Positions 37,491-51,183 are shown, counted from the first letter of the stretch. The stretch: DNA of 64,000 bases from Dendrobium chrysotoxum (GCA_019925795.1 CM034305.1:71536573-71600572); one strand, 5' to 3'. Numbers and translations are program-made. The notes: generated by a model from the letters alone, not told the origin.

Positions 37491-40400
37491 TTAAGCATGG
37501 CTCTGAGAGAGAAGTCTCTTTCCACCGCCATTATGCCAAGCACCACGGACTTGTAACCTCTCGGCGTCATTGGAACTATGTTCCTCAATGGTTCTCTCAG
37601 GGTTCCAATCTGCATTACCCTCGCCTAAAGGTAATCTATGAAACTTTAACTTGCGATTTTTCTTACCACCTTCACCATCAGAGTTCTTATTGGTAATAGT
37701 TTTTCTTTCGCTACTTGAGTCATCTACAATCATAATAGAGGCTGTGGTCTTTTGTTCTTTCGCTGATGAGGGTTCTTGATCTTTTGCAGTGTTATAACCA
37801 TCTTTAGATAAAACTCCTACCTCCTTGGAAGGAGGATGACTTATTTGCAGCTGCCTAACCTGGTCTAAAGTGTTATCAGCCAATGCATCTTTAGCAGGAG
37901 TAATTCCAAGATCAACAGCTTTGCCCTTTCCTTTTCGTTTCTTCCCACCCTTATTTGCTATAACAGTCTTACCTCTGTTGTTTTCTTGCATATCATTATT
38001 GCATAGATTTGCATTGTAAGCGTCGATCAGCTGCTGCTGCTTCCGTGAATCGGGGCAGAGCTGAGCCAATTCGAGAACAAGATGTGAAAGGCCAAACTGC
38101 TCAACATAAGAGAGATATTCCCAAGTATCTATTTTGTCCTGGCGATATTCAGTGGAAATGGTTTTAAATGCAGCATATTTTTCCTCATCCATTCCCAGGC
38201 CAGCACGAATACTTTCTACTAAAGACTTGTTTGCTGTCTGAACATTCTGCACATGTTGCAAGGACTCAATGCTAGTGGGTAATTCCTGGTCTAAAGTGGC
38301 GGAAGAAGTCTTATTAGATAGAGGATTATTTGAAGGATCAATAGTGCTTAGAGTAGTAACTGATGCAAAATGCCTCACTCTATTCAAGTTTCGTGAATTC
38401 CATACAGAACTGATAGGAATAGAGGCAGAGGCCGCAAAGCCATTTCCTCTTATTGTTGAAGCCTGAGGACTTGCAGAACTAATCGGTGGAACTACCTGGT
38501 TTGCTGTATCCCCAGTTATAGAATTTGAAGTTGATGTTGCAGGACCATGACTTCGTGTCTGTGGCCTCATCTCCAAAGAACTCACTGAACTGGAGGAACC
38601 ATGAGCATAATTTTGTGATGCCTTCGGTCGTGCAGAGTGCAAAACTTTCACAGAACCCTTGTTACGAAGCTTAAGACGAGCTGCAATAGTATTTGCAGCT
38701 AAGCCCTCTGATACAGGTGCTATAATTGGTTTAACGCTGTCCTTCACTCCTGGAAGGGGAGGAAATGATGCTTCACCAAGTCTGGCAGAGCTCCCTTGAT
38801 TAAGAACCTGCACGTACCTGGAAGATAGCTCAGGAGGCTCAAAATTAGAAACGGGAGGAAAGGAAATTTCTTCCACAGCAGGTGCACTCCCATAACTCTG
38901 GCTGTTGTTTGCATCAGACATTGAGGATAGTTCTTCAGAGTGTGAACTGATAGCTAGTGATTCCACAGAACTGGCAATCATATCATATTGATTAGCTTCT
39001 CTACGTTCACTATTTCTTATAGCATTACCAGAAGATGGCTCATATAACCTTCCATCAGCAACTGCCATCTCTAAATCATCATGGATAGTTAACTGACTTG
39101 GATCAGCATGAAAACCACGCCATCTTCCCCGTCCTTGGTTTTGAGCAGCACTCCCTCGATATCTGAAGCTAACAGGTATCTGCATAACGATTGTGATTAT
39201 TCACAGACAACATTTTACATGCAAATCTATAATATAGACCTAGCAGATAAGAGCTTCATGCAATCTACTTCCAAGAGGACAGTAAAACAACTCAGAGAGG
39301 AAACTCCAAAATACCTGAAGAGCTGCATTCCTTTTGGAGCGAGACAGATGACCACCATGCTCAATAGCATTGTGCCTCTGCAAAAATATATATAAATATA
39401 TAAAAAAATAAATAATGTATAATAAAAAATAATTCTGCTCACCTCAAAAAAATTTGTGAGGCGAAGGCATCTTATAAATCTTATGCGCATCTTAGAGCAG
39501 AACTTTATATTCAAATTAGAACATTCAGTATTCAATCACCTTCATCTCAGCTTCAGTTTGAAAGACAACAAATTTCTTTGCCAAACATGCTTCATGCTCA
39601 CATAGAAAATGCTCTTGGCGGAAATGCGCCTGTCATGAAAGAAATATAATGAGTGAAAAAGGAAAAAAAGAACACAGCTAGAAAAAATGCAGAAGCACAA
39701 CAATGCATGAAGAAGAAAAACAAATAACTACATCTTTAACGCATGCAGTTCTAGCAAGAAGCCCAGAGAATAAGGCTTCCCTTTTGTAAATGTTGCTTGA
39801 ATTTCTTCATGACAATGGTGAAATACCATCCTAACATAATTTAGAAGAAACATGATGAGAACTATCATACCTCCAAGTCATCATAGTTCCTATAGTAATC
39901 ATATTGACCAGGGTGTTGCCTGTATATCAAAGCTATGTTAGAACCATCTCTTTCAATAGCAATTTCACCAATTATCATTTACTATCAATGAATACGGGCA
40001 TACCTTTGGCAGATGTGGCATTTGTAATGTTCGGTAGACATGTGCATGTAAAGTTCAGTATCCCCATAAAAAGGATTTCTACAGAATTCACATATGGGAT
40101 GCCCCGCAAAGCCACCACGTTCACTCTCACTTCCATCAACCTCCGAATCACCACTGCTTATGTGTTGTCTCAGCTGTGATCTATTGTAAAGCTTTTGCTC
40201 AGAAATAAATACCTGCACAGTAGAAAGCAATATAAATTTGTAATAGGTACCAAAAAAAAAACCTATAAAGAAATATTACACCATAACTAAAAGATAGAAT
40301 TCACGACCCCAATAACATAATAGAATCAAAAATCCAATCATCAATCTACATGCATGCCATGTCTCATCCTCCTACTTAAGGTATTGCTACATTATATAAA

Positions 40401-43400
40401 AGTATTTTAAAAGGTGTTCATTGAACTAGCCCAGGATGTGCCTCAAAGGTGTGGCAAAGCAGAATTGCCTAATAAGAAGTCAAGGGATACATCTTTTGAG
40501 GCAATATGCCCACACAAGTCGAAGCATCACCCCAAGCACATTAGGCTGGCCTTTTGCGCCCAGTTGATGCGACAAACCCCATGATATAAATTAATCAAAT
40601 TTATTTAAAATACCAAATAAATAAATTTTACTCTACCATAAAAATCCAAATTATAATTTAAGAACATCAATGTGCCTTAACCTTGGCTCAAGTTAGATAA
40701 TTTAAAGCATAGTTTAACAATGAAAAATTATTATTTTTTATATGTTATTCATTCTTTTATTTTTAAATGTATAGTTAAAAATGTATTAAATAAGTTGATG
40801 TTTCTTTTTGAAATTAAAATTGAAATATCTCAACCTGCGTGTGCATTTAATTTGGATGTCTTAATTAGAAAAGTTTTGAAAGATAAGCAGCTTGAGGAAT
40901 GAAAACTTAAGAGGTGCATAATTAAATGTCATGCTTTTATGGGTTTCCATTTTTTTTAACATCTAATTTGGTCTGAGTAATTCGGACTTTGAAAAAAAAG
41001 ATCATATGGTTATAAACTTTGAAATTTATTTTATATTCTTAATATTTTAAGCTTATAATACTGCCGTAGTCATGTCCCAAGGGGATAAAGTGGCTAGTGA
41101 TATTAAGAATATTGCAAAAGATGTGATTGGAGTATCAATGGAAAAAACTCCTAATAGTAAAAATAGTTGGTGATGGAATTCCAATGTGCAAGAAAAGATA
41201 AAAAATAAGAAGATTTGTTATAAAATTGGTTTAGATGTAAAACGATATAAAAATTCTGATAATTGGGAAATATATAAAAGTCACGTAAGAAGTCTAAGAA
41301 AATAATTTGCGATGCAAAGATCTTAGCTTTTAATGATTTATATAATAGATTAGATACTAAAAAGGGAGAAAGATATATGTATAAGTTAGCCAAACATAGA
41401 GATAGGAGTAGTAAGGATTTAGTTCAAGTGAAGTGTATTAAAGATGAAGATCAAAAATTATTTTTCTTAGAAGATGATATTCAACAAAAGTGGATGAGAT
41501 ATTTTGCTAAATTTTTTAATAAAGATTGTGAAAATACGATTAACTTTAATGATCTTAACATCCAAAATGAAAATAAAGATTTTTATTTTTATCGGCGTGT
41601 TAGTAAAACCGATATTAGAGAAGCTTTAAAGAAAATGAAGTGTGAAAAAGCTATTGGACCTGATGATATTCCAATAGAGGTGTGGAAATGCTTAGAAGAT
41701 TAAGAAATTTCTTGGCTTACTAAACTTTTTAATACTGTTTTGAAATCTAAAAAGATGGTAGATGAGTGAAGAAATGAGTGTGATAATTCCTATTTTTAAG
41801 AATAAAGGTGACACACAAGATTGTGCAAATTATAGAGGAATTAAGTTGATGTGTCATACTTTAAAATTATGAGAGCGAGTTATGGAGCGTATGTTGCGGC
41901 GTGATACTAATGTTTCTCAAAATCAATTTGGATTCATGCTAGGTGAGTCTACTATGGAAGCTATACATTTATTGAGAGGTTTGATGGAGAAGTATAGAGA
42001 GAATAAAGAGGATCTACACATAATTTTTATTGATTTAGAGAAAGCATATGATAAGTTCCAAGAGAAGTACTATGGAAAGTTCTACATAAGAAAAGGATTA
42101 ATAATGCTTATATTCAAGTCATTAAGGATATGTATGCAGGAGCTATTACTTGTGTTCAAGCACAAGGTGGTTTGACCAAGTATTTTCCTATTTCAGTTGG
42201 ATTACATCAAGGAACAACCTTAAGCCCATATCTTTTTGTTTTAGTCATGGATGTTCTCACTAGACATTTCCAAGAGGATGTACCTTGGTGTATGGTTTTT
42301 GCTGATGATATTCTTCTTGTTAATAAGACTAGAGAGGGAGTTGAAGGTAAACTTGAATTATGGAAGTCAACCTTAGAGTCTAAAGGTTTTCGCTTGAGTA
42401 GATCTAAAACTGAATATATGGAGTGTAATTTTAGTAGCAACAGACCTAATGAGGGGATTGTGACTTTGGGTGATCAAGTCATTAATAAGAGTACACATTT
42501 TAGATATATTGGATCTATTGTTCGGAGTGATGGTGAAATAGATGGGGATATTATCAGCAAAATTCAAGTTGGATGGTTGAAGTGGAGAAATGCATCGGCT
42601 TGTTGTGTGATAGAAAAGTCCCCCTCAAACTTAAGGGAAAAATTCTATAAGATGGTGGTGAGATCTGCAATGCTTTATGGTGCTGAATGTTGGCCATTAA
42701 AAGAGAAGCATAATACTAAGTTAAGTGTTGCAGAGATGAGGATGCTTAGGTGGATGAGTGGCTTTACCCTTAGAGATAGGATACGAAATGAGCATATACG
42801 TGAAAAGGTTGGAGTAGTTCCAGTAAAAGATAAGATTAGAGAGAGTCATCTTAGATGGTTAGATAACATAAAGCAGCAGCCTTCAGATGACCCGGTTAGG
42901 AAAGTAAAGGTATTAGATTTAACTTATATTAAGAAAGGTAGAGGTAGACCTAAAAAGACTTGGTTAGAAAATATTAAAAATGATATTTCTTTATTAGATT
43001 TAAGCGAGAATTTGACTTTTAATAGGACACAATGAAGAAAAAGGATTCATGTAGCCGACCCCAAGTAGTGGGACAAAGGCTTGATGTTGTTGTTGTTGTT
43101 GTTGTCATGTCCCAAGTGATGAATAAGAAAAGTAAAAGGTTGCGTTCGGTAGTCAACAGTCAGCATAAAACTTATCGAATAATCATGACATGAATCCTTT
43201 AATACATTTGTTAATACTAGGACGTTCCCTAGAAGCGGCGCATTGTATGGCCTAAATACAGCGACAAGTGAGCAAATACGGCTGCACTGATGCCCATTCT
43301 CACATCATGGGCGGATTTGGGCAAAGAAGCTAGTCCATAAAACTAAAATTAGGATAGGAACTTGGAATATAGGTTCTCTTACAGATAAATTAATAAATTA

Positions 43401-46400
43401 ATAGATATTGTGATCCGAAGATAAATATTTTTTGCATTCATGAAACTAAATAGGTTGGAGAAAAGGCTAAGGAGATTGATAGTTTGGAATTTAAACTACG
43501 AGATTCTAGTAGGAGTCGTGCTAGCAATGGTGTATGTGTGATTATAGATAAGAGTTTAAATGATAATATTATAAAAATTAATAAAATTGGAGATAGAATT
43601 ATAACTTTAAATATTGTTGTTGATGCTAAAATTATTAATATTATAAGCACTTATGCTCCTCGAGTAGATTTGGATGTGTTCAAAATTAAAATTTTGGAAT
43701 GACATAAAAGAATTAATACAAATGATACCTCTCGAAGAAAGAGTTTTTATTGGAAGAGATTTAAATAGACATATTAATAGAGAGGTAGGTAATTTAAAAG
43801 CATTCATGATGGCTATGACTTTAGAGCGACTAATGAAGGTGGTAAGAGTTTATGATTTTGTAATTACTAATACCTTATTTAAAAAAAGAGATGAGCATCC
43901 CATCACTTATAAGAATGGATATAGCAAAATTCCAATTAATTATTTTTTATATGAAAAATAGAACACTTAAATTGCAAAGATTGTAAAGTTATTCCGAGTG
44001 AAAGTTTATGTACTCAACATCGCTTATTAGTTTTGGACTTTAAGATGAAGGGGCAAGAAATAAAAAATAAAATAAATCATTGTTTTATAATTAGATGGGG
44101 GTATTTAATGAATATTAAAAAAAAACTAGATTTGAGAGAGTAAGATTCTAAATCTTAAGATTTTGTTTGTGCATAAGGAAGTTAAAGTTATATGGGAAAA
44201 AGTAACTAGTAATATTAAGAATGTTGCAAAAGATGTGCTTGGAGTATCAAAGGGAAAAATCATTAATAGTAAAAATAGTTAGTGGTGAAATCAAAATATA
44301 CAAGAAAAGATAAAAAAATAAGAAGATTTGTTATAAAAATTAATTTAGCTATAAAAACTTTGATAATTGAAAAAGATATAAAGAGGCCTGTAAGGAGTCT
44401 AAGAAAGCAATTTGCAATGCAAAAATTTTAGCTTTTAATGATTTATGTAATAGATTAGAACTAAGGAGGGCAAAAGATATATGTATAAGTTAGCTAAACA
44501 AAGAGATAGGAATAGTAAGAATTTAGTACAAGTGAAATGTATCAAGGATAAAGATCAAAAAATACTTTTATTATAAAATGATATTCAACAAAGGTGGATG
44601 AGATATTTTGCTAATGAAGATTATGAGAATGCAATTGACTTTAGTGACCTTAGCACTCTAAATGAAAATAAAGATTTTTTTTTTTAATCGGCGTATTAGT
44701 AAAACCAAAGTTAAAGAGGCTTTAATGAAAATGATGTATGAAAAAGTTGTTGGACCTAATGATATTCCAATAAAGGTGTGGAAATGCTTAGGAAATGAAG
44801 GAATTTTTTTAGCTTACTAAACTTTTTAATTTATTTTAAAGACCAAAAAGATATCAGATGAGTGGAGACTAAGTGTGTTGATTTTTATTTTTAAGAATAA
44901 AGGTAATGCACAAGATTGTTCGAATTATAGAGGAATTAAGTTAATGTGTTTACATTAAAACTATGGGAGAAAGTAATGGAGCATAGGTGGCGGCGTGACA
45001 CTAATGTTTCTCAAAATCAATTCGGATTCATGCCAGGTAGGTCTACTATGGAAGTTATATATTTATTGAAAGGTTTGGTGAAGAAGTATAGAGAGAATAA
45101 GGAGGATATACATATGATTTTTATTGATTTAGAGAAAGCATATGATAAAGTTCCAAGAGAATTACTATGAAGAGTTCTACATAAGAAAAGGATTCATAAT
45201 GCTTAAATTCAAGTCATTAAGGATATGTATGCAGGAGCTGTTACTTGTGTTCAAACACAAGGTGGTTTGACCAAATATTTTTCTATTTCAGTTGGATTAC
45301 ATCAAGGATTAGTCTTAAGCCCATATCTTTTTTACTTTAGTCATGGATGTTCTCACTAGACATTTGCAAAAAGTTGTATCCTGGTGTATGCTTTTGGCTG
45401 ATGATATCCTTCTTGTTGATAAGATTAGAGAGAAGTTGAAGGTAAACTTGAATTATGGAGGTCAACCTTAGAATCTAAAGGCTTTCATTTGAGTAGATCT
45501 AAAACTGAATATATTGAGTGTAATTTTAATAATAATAGATCTAGTGGGGGGATTGTGACTTTGGGCGATCAAATCATTAATAAGAGCACACATTTTAGAT
45601 ATCTTGGATCTATTGTTCAAAGTGATGGTGAAATAGATAGAGATATTATTAGTAGAGTTCAAGTTGGATGGTTGAAGTGGAGGAATACATCGGGCTTGTT
45701 ATATGAGAGAAAAGTCCCTCTCAAACTTAAGAAAAAATTCTATAAGATGATAGTGAGACCTACAATGTTTTATGGTGCAGAATGTTGGCCATTAAAAGAG
45801 AAGCATAATATTAACTTAAGTGTTGTAGAGATGAGGATGCTCAGGTGGATGAATGGCTTTACTTTTAAAGATAGGATACAAAATGATCATATACGTGAAA
45901 AGGTTGGAGTAGCTCAAGTGGAAGATAAGATTAGAGAGAGTAGCCTTAGATGGTTCGGTCACATAAAACGGCGGCCTTCCGATGACCCGGTTAGGAAAGT
46001 AGATGTATTAGATTTGACTTATGTTAAAAAAGGTAGACGTAGACCTAAAAAGACTTGATTAGAAAATATTAGAAATGACCTTTCTTTATTAGATTTAGAT
46101 GGGAATTCGACCCTTAACAGGATACAATAAAAAAAGGATTCATGTAGCCGACCCCATATAGTGGGATAAAGGCTTGTTGTTATTGTTGTTGTAATATTTT
46201 AATCTCATATATTTAATTTATAAAATATTAAAAAATATTAAATTCATGGAACTTACTCTATCCCTCATCAAAAGTAAAATGCATCACTCTATGCCTACAA
46301 CTTTTAAACCTTGAACATCTATAGACTAGATACAAAATGACCATCACTAGAGGCCCACCTTCAAAGCCTTATAAAGTTGAAAAATGGATAACCAATACAA

Positions 46401-48795
46401 GTTATTTCATAAAAAATAGCTTGTTAGTTTAAAGCAATTTCGGACTTTGACAAGCAAACATAAGCATTTCTTAATGTAAGGAAAAAAAAAAAACTTATTT
46501 CAAGAAATGGCACTTGTTTACAAAGATGCTACTTACAATTCTGGTTAGCATAAAGTCTAGGCACAACTAGGAAAAAAACTAATTGGTTTGGGGGGAAGGG
46601 GGTGATCCATAGAGTAGCCATTCTCACATTTTACAAGGAGAAAGATTTACTTGCAACAAGCATTGCATAATATGGTAAACCAATTACCAAAAAGCTCCAA
46701 CTCAAGTATGATGCCCCCAATTTCCTAGAAGGTATGTTAAAAAAATAAAAAGATAACAAAAATTGTAAGAGGTCACAACTTCGAGTTTGGCTAATGACCT
46801 TCTATAAACTATATATTTACTAGTTCTTTTCATGGATTTGATCAATAACTAGTATTGTGCCCTCCATATCTATGATTGACCTTGTGCATAATTATATGTA
46901 ATTGAAATTGTGCTTTACTTTCGATTCATTAAATATGATATAGTAATGTCAAGTGTGGTGCACCTACTCATCAGAGGAAACGGGGAGCACAAACCCCACT
47001 TGTACCAATTAATGGAGTGTTTTTCCCAACTAGGTAATAAATTAGTTGGAACATTTTCTAATAATTATAAGTAGCACTTAAAAGTAGTATACAAATTATA
47101 TCAAATTCTATTAATGACAGTCAAGGAAGGAAGCACTAATTCATCCAATCATGGAAAAAAAGGTTGGTATATAGACAGAAATAAGGAAAAACGTAAAGAT
47201 AACTATACATATGTAATCTAATAACCTTTTATATTTTGCCTCAACCAATAAGAATGTCAACAGTCCTCCTATCATAGTAGATAAAACAGAGGAAATGCAG
47301 TTGTGCAAGATGCATGTTATACGTATGGGCATAGCATATAGTCACATGGTGCTTGTTTTTTTTTTTTTTGTCTTTTGCCTATATATATATATATATATAT
47401 ATTGGAGCACGGAGGCACAATGATGATTTCTTAAGCATGCATGATGGCGCTGCCTGACTATTTTTTCCAAAAATAATGGTGTCCCTTCCCTTAATTAGAG
47501 AAATTTCATTAATTTAAGTTACTTTCACTTTTCGCTGTTCGGTTAATTATAAGTGGTGATGGTTTTTAAGAAAAGCTCAAGGTATGGCATCCCTTCTTCC
47601 AAGTAGTTGTTGGCTAGGATATTGAAATCATCTCTTTCGTCCACGTGTCTAACTATCAGCTTACTATGCATTTGGAATGCTTTTTTTTTTACCTCTTAAA
47701 ATCAATTTCCTGTGTGGCATATTTTTTATTTTTTTCACCTCCAAGAATCATATTCACATGCTTTCCTTAGATTTGATTCGAATGTTGAATTTTTTTAGCA
47801 TTGAATACAAGTTTCTTGGTTCAATTGTTGTTTCTTGTCATATATTTGTAGTGTTGTTGATGTCATTGAGTAAGAGGTTTCATGTAACCTAGTTAGCTTT
47901 TTTTGCATTATTATGACTTTTATAGGTAGTATTGATAAGGTCAATGATTTTATGAATTTATCTAATCAAACTTTAGAAGTTTAACTTTTATATATGCTTT
48001 AAAATTCTTGTTTCTGACATTATTTGAAAGATGTTTTCTCTCATGTTGTTGAACTATTAATAGATGCTTTACTATTTCTATGATTTGCACTTAAAATGGC
48101 ATGTCATGCCATGTGTTACAAGCTATCGCTTTAATGGAGCCTTGCACCGTATTATGCATTTCCCATTAAAAAGCATGTACAACAATAAGGCATAACCCTT
48201 TGACAGTGAAAGGCACTCAATACCAAGCAGAGTTTAACTGAGTCAAGAAAGCAAATGGAGTTAAATCTGGCTGAAATTTTAGTTGTAAGAATCTGAATAG
48301 GCTAGGGCATTTACACGTTTTATTTTTTGCTAAGATCAGATCACATCTTCTCCAAGAAAAGATAATTCTAAACCTACAAATATGCTATTAGCATTTGTGA
48401 GGCTTTGGAGTCTATTAAATAAGCAGGAAACCAAAAAAAAAATTCATTATCTGAAAAATGACACCGAGGTAACATAAAGATGCTCAGTTTTGATGAAAAG
48501 TTTAGTAAGACTTACAACAACAACAACAACATCAAGCCTTTATCCCACTACGTGGGGTCGGCTACATGAATCCTTTTTCTCCATTGTGTCTTGTTAAAAG
48601 ACTTCCAAAAATAAAAAAATTTATTGAGAGAAAAGTTCCAACCGTTATTAAATATCAAGACATTAATACATAGACATTAATACATCAAATTTGATGCACA
48701 ATAATAGGTTACAATTGCAGCATTATGTTGCATGAGAGAGTTAGGAAAACGAGGAACATGAGCAGCATTTAAGTCAAAGAAAGCAAGTAGATAAT

Positions 48796-48867
<72 letters not shown>

Positions 48868-49962
48868 CTTCTAAGCGCATGACACATGACTTCTAGGATT
48901 ACCAGATATTGCATAAAAAAAAAGTACCTTTCTACCTTCCAGACATAAGCTGCACATGAACATCTTGTGCTGATGGTAGAGATGACCTTTCAACTGCTCT
49001 ACACTCCGAAATTTGTTCCTTCTTTTACTGACATCACTCTTTTGGTCAGCTTCATTTTTATCACAAATACTACAAGAAAGCCTGCACATTGCTCTTATGA
49101 TTCTGTAATGGTCCACATCATCAAAATATGCCTGAGAGACCTCATGGTACCAGTATTTACCATGCTGGCCTTCACTAACACCAGATGGGAATTCTGAAAA
49201 ATCCAATTTTGCCTCTGTGAAATTCCCCAAAGCCTGCCAAACATATACAATGCTCCATTTTATTTACTCCATTCACAATAATCCTAAGAATAAAATCTAC
49301 GATGCATAATCAAAAAAATGGTAAGTGTAGCTAAATCAATTATGACTCCAAGATATAAGGGAAAGCATTAAAAAAAAAACTAATGACGAAAAGATTTATC
49401 TCAACCAGGCATCAACAGCTATTCAACATATAAGCAGGAGTCAGCCAATAAAGGCTGCCCAGCGCCATGTCTCACACTAGCATCAATGATATGATGAGTG
49501 CATAAGTAACGAAAAATCCCATGGACATGTAACGTAAACCAACTAAAACATAGAACAACCAATCCAGTAAACGGCCCCCTACGCCCTTCCCACAGGAAAG
49601 CAAAATGATCCATCGTCCACTTAGAAAATTCTATCTAAAAAAAAACAGATTAATATCTAATCTAATATACATAAAAGCCAACTGCAGAAAAAAGAGAGCA
49701 GAGGGATCAAAGCAGAATTGAACGACCAAAGAACTATAACAAAAGAGTAAACCGATATGTAAAAGAATTCAAGAACCGGGAACTCTAATTTAACCTTGGT
49801 AACAAAGACGGTGGGACAATCCGTTTTGCATATGCAGCAGTGGCGGTCGCCAAGAATGAAGCGGAGGCGTACAACGCAGGTTGAGCACAGCTCGCGGTGG
49901 CCGCACGATCCATAGGCGACCCACTCGAGGGTTTCGGCGCACACAGCACAGCAGTCTTCCAT
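37491..49962 (-). CDS. HEL2: ZNF598/HEL2-type E3 ubiquitin ligase, complete
   Basis: This family senses collided ribosomes and ubiquitinates small-subunit proteins to start ribosome-associated quality control in the cytosol. Exons in order: 49962-49795, 49233-48928, 40212-40004, 39919-39871, 39629-39540, 39377-39315, 39179-37491; all introns GT-AG and phases join to 857 aa, normal for plants. Seen: N-terminal RING (C5-x2-C8, C20-G-H22, C26-x2-C29, C42/43-x2-C45), C2H2-type fingers in residues 105-230 (CSICD...HLYHQH; CEFCRNPFYG; HMSTEHYKCHICQ), the LCEHEACLAKKFVVF motif, and HNAIEHGGHLSRSKRNAALQ followed by IPVSFRYRG, a hallmark of plant members. The long last exon is Ser-rich and probably disordered, ending GAWHNGGGKRLL. 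Start: the ATG directly before the RING. Oddity: intron 2 is 8.7 kb and full of LINEs. Confidence 0.95.
41082..43103 (+). mobile_element. RTE-type LINE, 5'-truncated, with 13-bp target duplication
   Basis: Ends in aaaggcttgatgttgttgttgttg, the TTG-type tail of RTE elements. gtcatgtcccaag occurs directly before it (41069-41081) and directly after it (43104-43116), a clear target duplication. It holds the reverse transcriptase: KMKCEKAIGPDDIP, NQFGFM with GEST-like motif, DLEKAYDK, FADDILLV (catalytic FADD), and the RTE C-terminal domain with RGRPKKTWLENI. Frameshifts near 41700, 41880 and 42130 and stops show it is dead. The endonuclease part is missing. It opposes the transcription of the host gene whose intron it occupies. 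Confidence 0.9.
43210..46193 (+). mobile_element. RTE-type LINE, nearly full length, inactive
   Basis: The 5' part holds the endonuclease: a RIGTWNIGSLT start near 43350, HETK near 43438, GVCVIIDKSL near 43530 and a GRDLNRHI word near 43760 in the place of the usual GDxN(G/A)H. Then the RT: IGPNDIP-like word, NQFGFMPGRST near 45020, DLEKAYDKVPREL, a degraded LADDILLV near 45400, and the C-terminal DPVRKVDVLDLTY near 45990. The tail is aaaggcttgttgttattgttgttg. Many stops and frameshifts. The left boundary is approximate, since the sequence between 43117 and about 43210 may be pre-existing intron. Copy 41082-43103 lies directly upstream in the same orientation. Confidence 0.88.
47381..47402. 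repeat. (AT)n microsatellite
   Basis: Eleven AT units in intron 2 of the HEL2-type gene, after a T-run. Confidence 0.95.
48514..48597 (-). mobile_element. 84-bp RTE LINE tail with its own target duplication
   Basis: Consists only of the last bases of an RTE LINE in reverse: (aac)n, atcaagcctttatccc, acgtggggtcggctacatga, then tttttctccattgtgtc. aagactt stands on both sides (48507-48513 and 48598-48604). This is an extreme 5'-truncated insertion or a short SINE-like relative using the same tail. Confidence 0.85.
48799..48863. repeat. (AT)n microsatellite, about 32 units
   Basis: Perfect TA/AT alternation for about 65 bases, ending 65 bases from exon 2 of the HEL2-type gene, at the downstream side of its splice donor. 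Confidence 0.97.
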
Positions 49963-50317
49963 ATAGCTATGATTTCCCTCGTTGGAGAGGAGGGAGGCTA
50001 AGAGAGACGGAACCTGAAAAGACCCTGCACGCCTTTACCCCCCCTGAAGTGATTCGATTAAGACGAATAACATTAAAGCATTTTTCCATATTTAAAAGAG
50101 GCACGGTCCGCGGTTGAATAATGTTGTTTCGTGAGCCGCACGCTTCGAAATTTTAACTCATTTACTTATTATTTAAGGCAATTTTTTAAATTAATTAAGT
50201 TTAAAACATTAATTATTGGATTAGACATAAACATAAAAAAATTTTAAAGTAGTTATAGTCACAGGTTTGACAGACGAACCGTGATTTTGCTCTTGAGCTA
50301 GTCACATGAGGTGGCAC
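49963..50317 (-). promoter_or_regulatory. Upstream region of the HEL2-type gene
   Basis: GC-richer leader-like sequence up to about 50040 and then AT-rich DNA. No clear TATA box was found in the 150 bases before the ATG on the gene strand. Bounded to the right by a hAT-like repeat, so the proximal promoter seems to be only about 350 bases long. Confidence 0.4.
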
Positions 50318-50560
50318 TAGAGCTGCAAACGAACCAAATTGAGCCAAAATTTGGCATATTTGAGTCCGAGCTCGTTTGTCCAAAACGTGTTCAAATTCGG
50401 TTCGAAGTTTGTCGAGCTTCTTCAATGATTGTTCGAATTCGAGCTCTTTTATAAATATACTGTTCGTACTCTATTCATGAACAAATTCGAGCTCGTTTAA
50501 TTATAAGCTCGTCGAGCTTCTAAACTAACGGCTCGTATTAACTAGTCGAACCAGCCCCGA
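50318..50560. mobile_element. hAT-like repeat end
   Basis: Starts tagagctgcaaacgaacc and continues with many gagctcg, ttcgagct and gttcgaattcg words, the style of a widespread plant hAT-type repeat with tagRgctgcaaacga termini. A matching right terminus was not found, so it may be truncated. Confidence 0.45.
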
Positions 50561-51180
50561 GCCTGCCACGGCTACCGAGCGCATTATCTTCTTCCCTTTG
50601 TCTTTTTTGTCGCTGCTCTGTCCTCTGCTCGGCTCCAAAATCCTACTACAGTTAGGCACGTGAGAGGTAATTTTTAACCCGTTTTATCTGTAATTTTCTT
50701 CTTTAATTTTCTTAGTTTAGTCTATTTTAGTTACATATGCCCCAAACTATTTTGTTGTATTAGGTGTTGAAAATGTTAATTTGTTGAGTTATTTTTCTTA
50801 GGGTTTTCGTTAGCTATTTGGTGACACCAAGAGGATGTAGTATTTTGCTTTGAACCTTTATTTTTTGTAAAACAGCAAGGATATTGCTCACTTTTTGTTG
50901 GTGTGAGATTTGAAATAGAAATATGGATCTATAAATATGATTTTTTTTTTTCATGGCTGTATTGGACAATTTCGTATTTGCAGAAAAGACTTTGATTTTA
51001 CAGTTCATATCTGACGAATGTAGTTGTTTTACAATGCTCGCCGGTAATTCCAAAAGAAATGACATCAAATTATCATTTTTTCGCTCTTCCTGCATTTCTC
51101 ATTGCCTTATGTTGGATTAATATGAATTTAATAATTTTAAACTCGGATTTGGGTTTCAGCCACATGATAAGGATCAATAT
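50561..51180. other. Intergenic, nothing recognised
   Basis: A GC-richer leader-like stretch (50560-50670, ending cacgtgagag|gtaatt) is followed by T-rich sequence. No frame of a known family follows, so it is not called a gene. Confidence 0.4.
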
Positions 51181-51183
51181 TTA

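Larger units (their letters stand above)
40213..48927 (-). other. 8.7-kb intron 2 of the HEL2-type gene
   Basis: Holds, in plus-strand order, an unassigned repeat-like stretch near 40400-40570 (cctcaaaggtg, cccaagcacattaggc), the RTE LINE at 41082-43103, the longer RTE LINE to 46193, about 2.3 kb without recognised content, an (AT)n run at 47381-47402, a mini LINE tail at 48514-48597 and a long (AT)n run at 48799-48863. Both splice sites look normal (exon 2 ends AAG|GTACTT and exon 3 follows TGTGCAG on the gene strand). Confidence 0.85.

Noticed and set aside
38000..38060. Gln-rich repeat tract in the HEL2-type gene as a repeat-expansion site
   Set aside because: Only a short SRKQQQLIDAY-like run; ordinary for the family.
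50560..50680. Leader exon of an unknown gene with a gt donor
   Set aside because: No downstream coding exon on this strand could be found before the MITE cluster.
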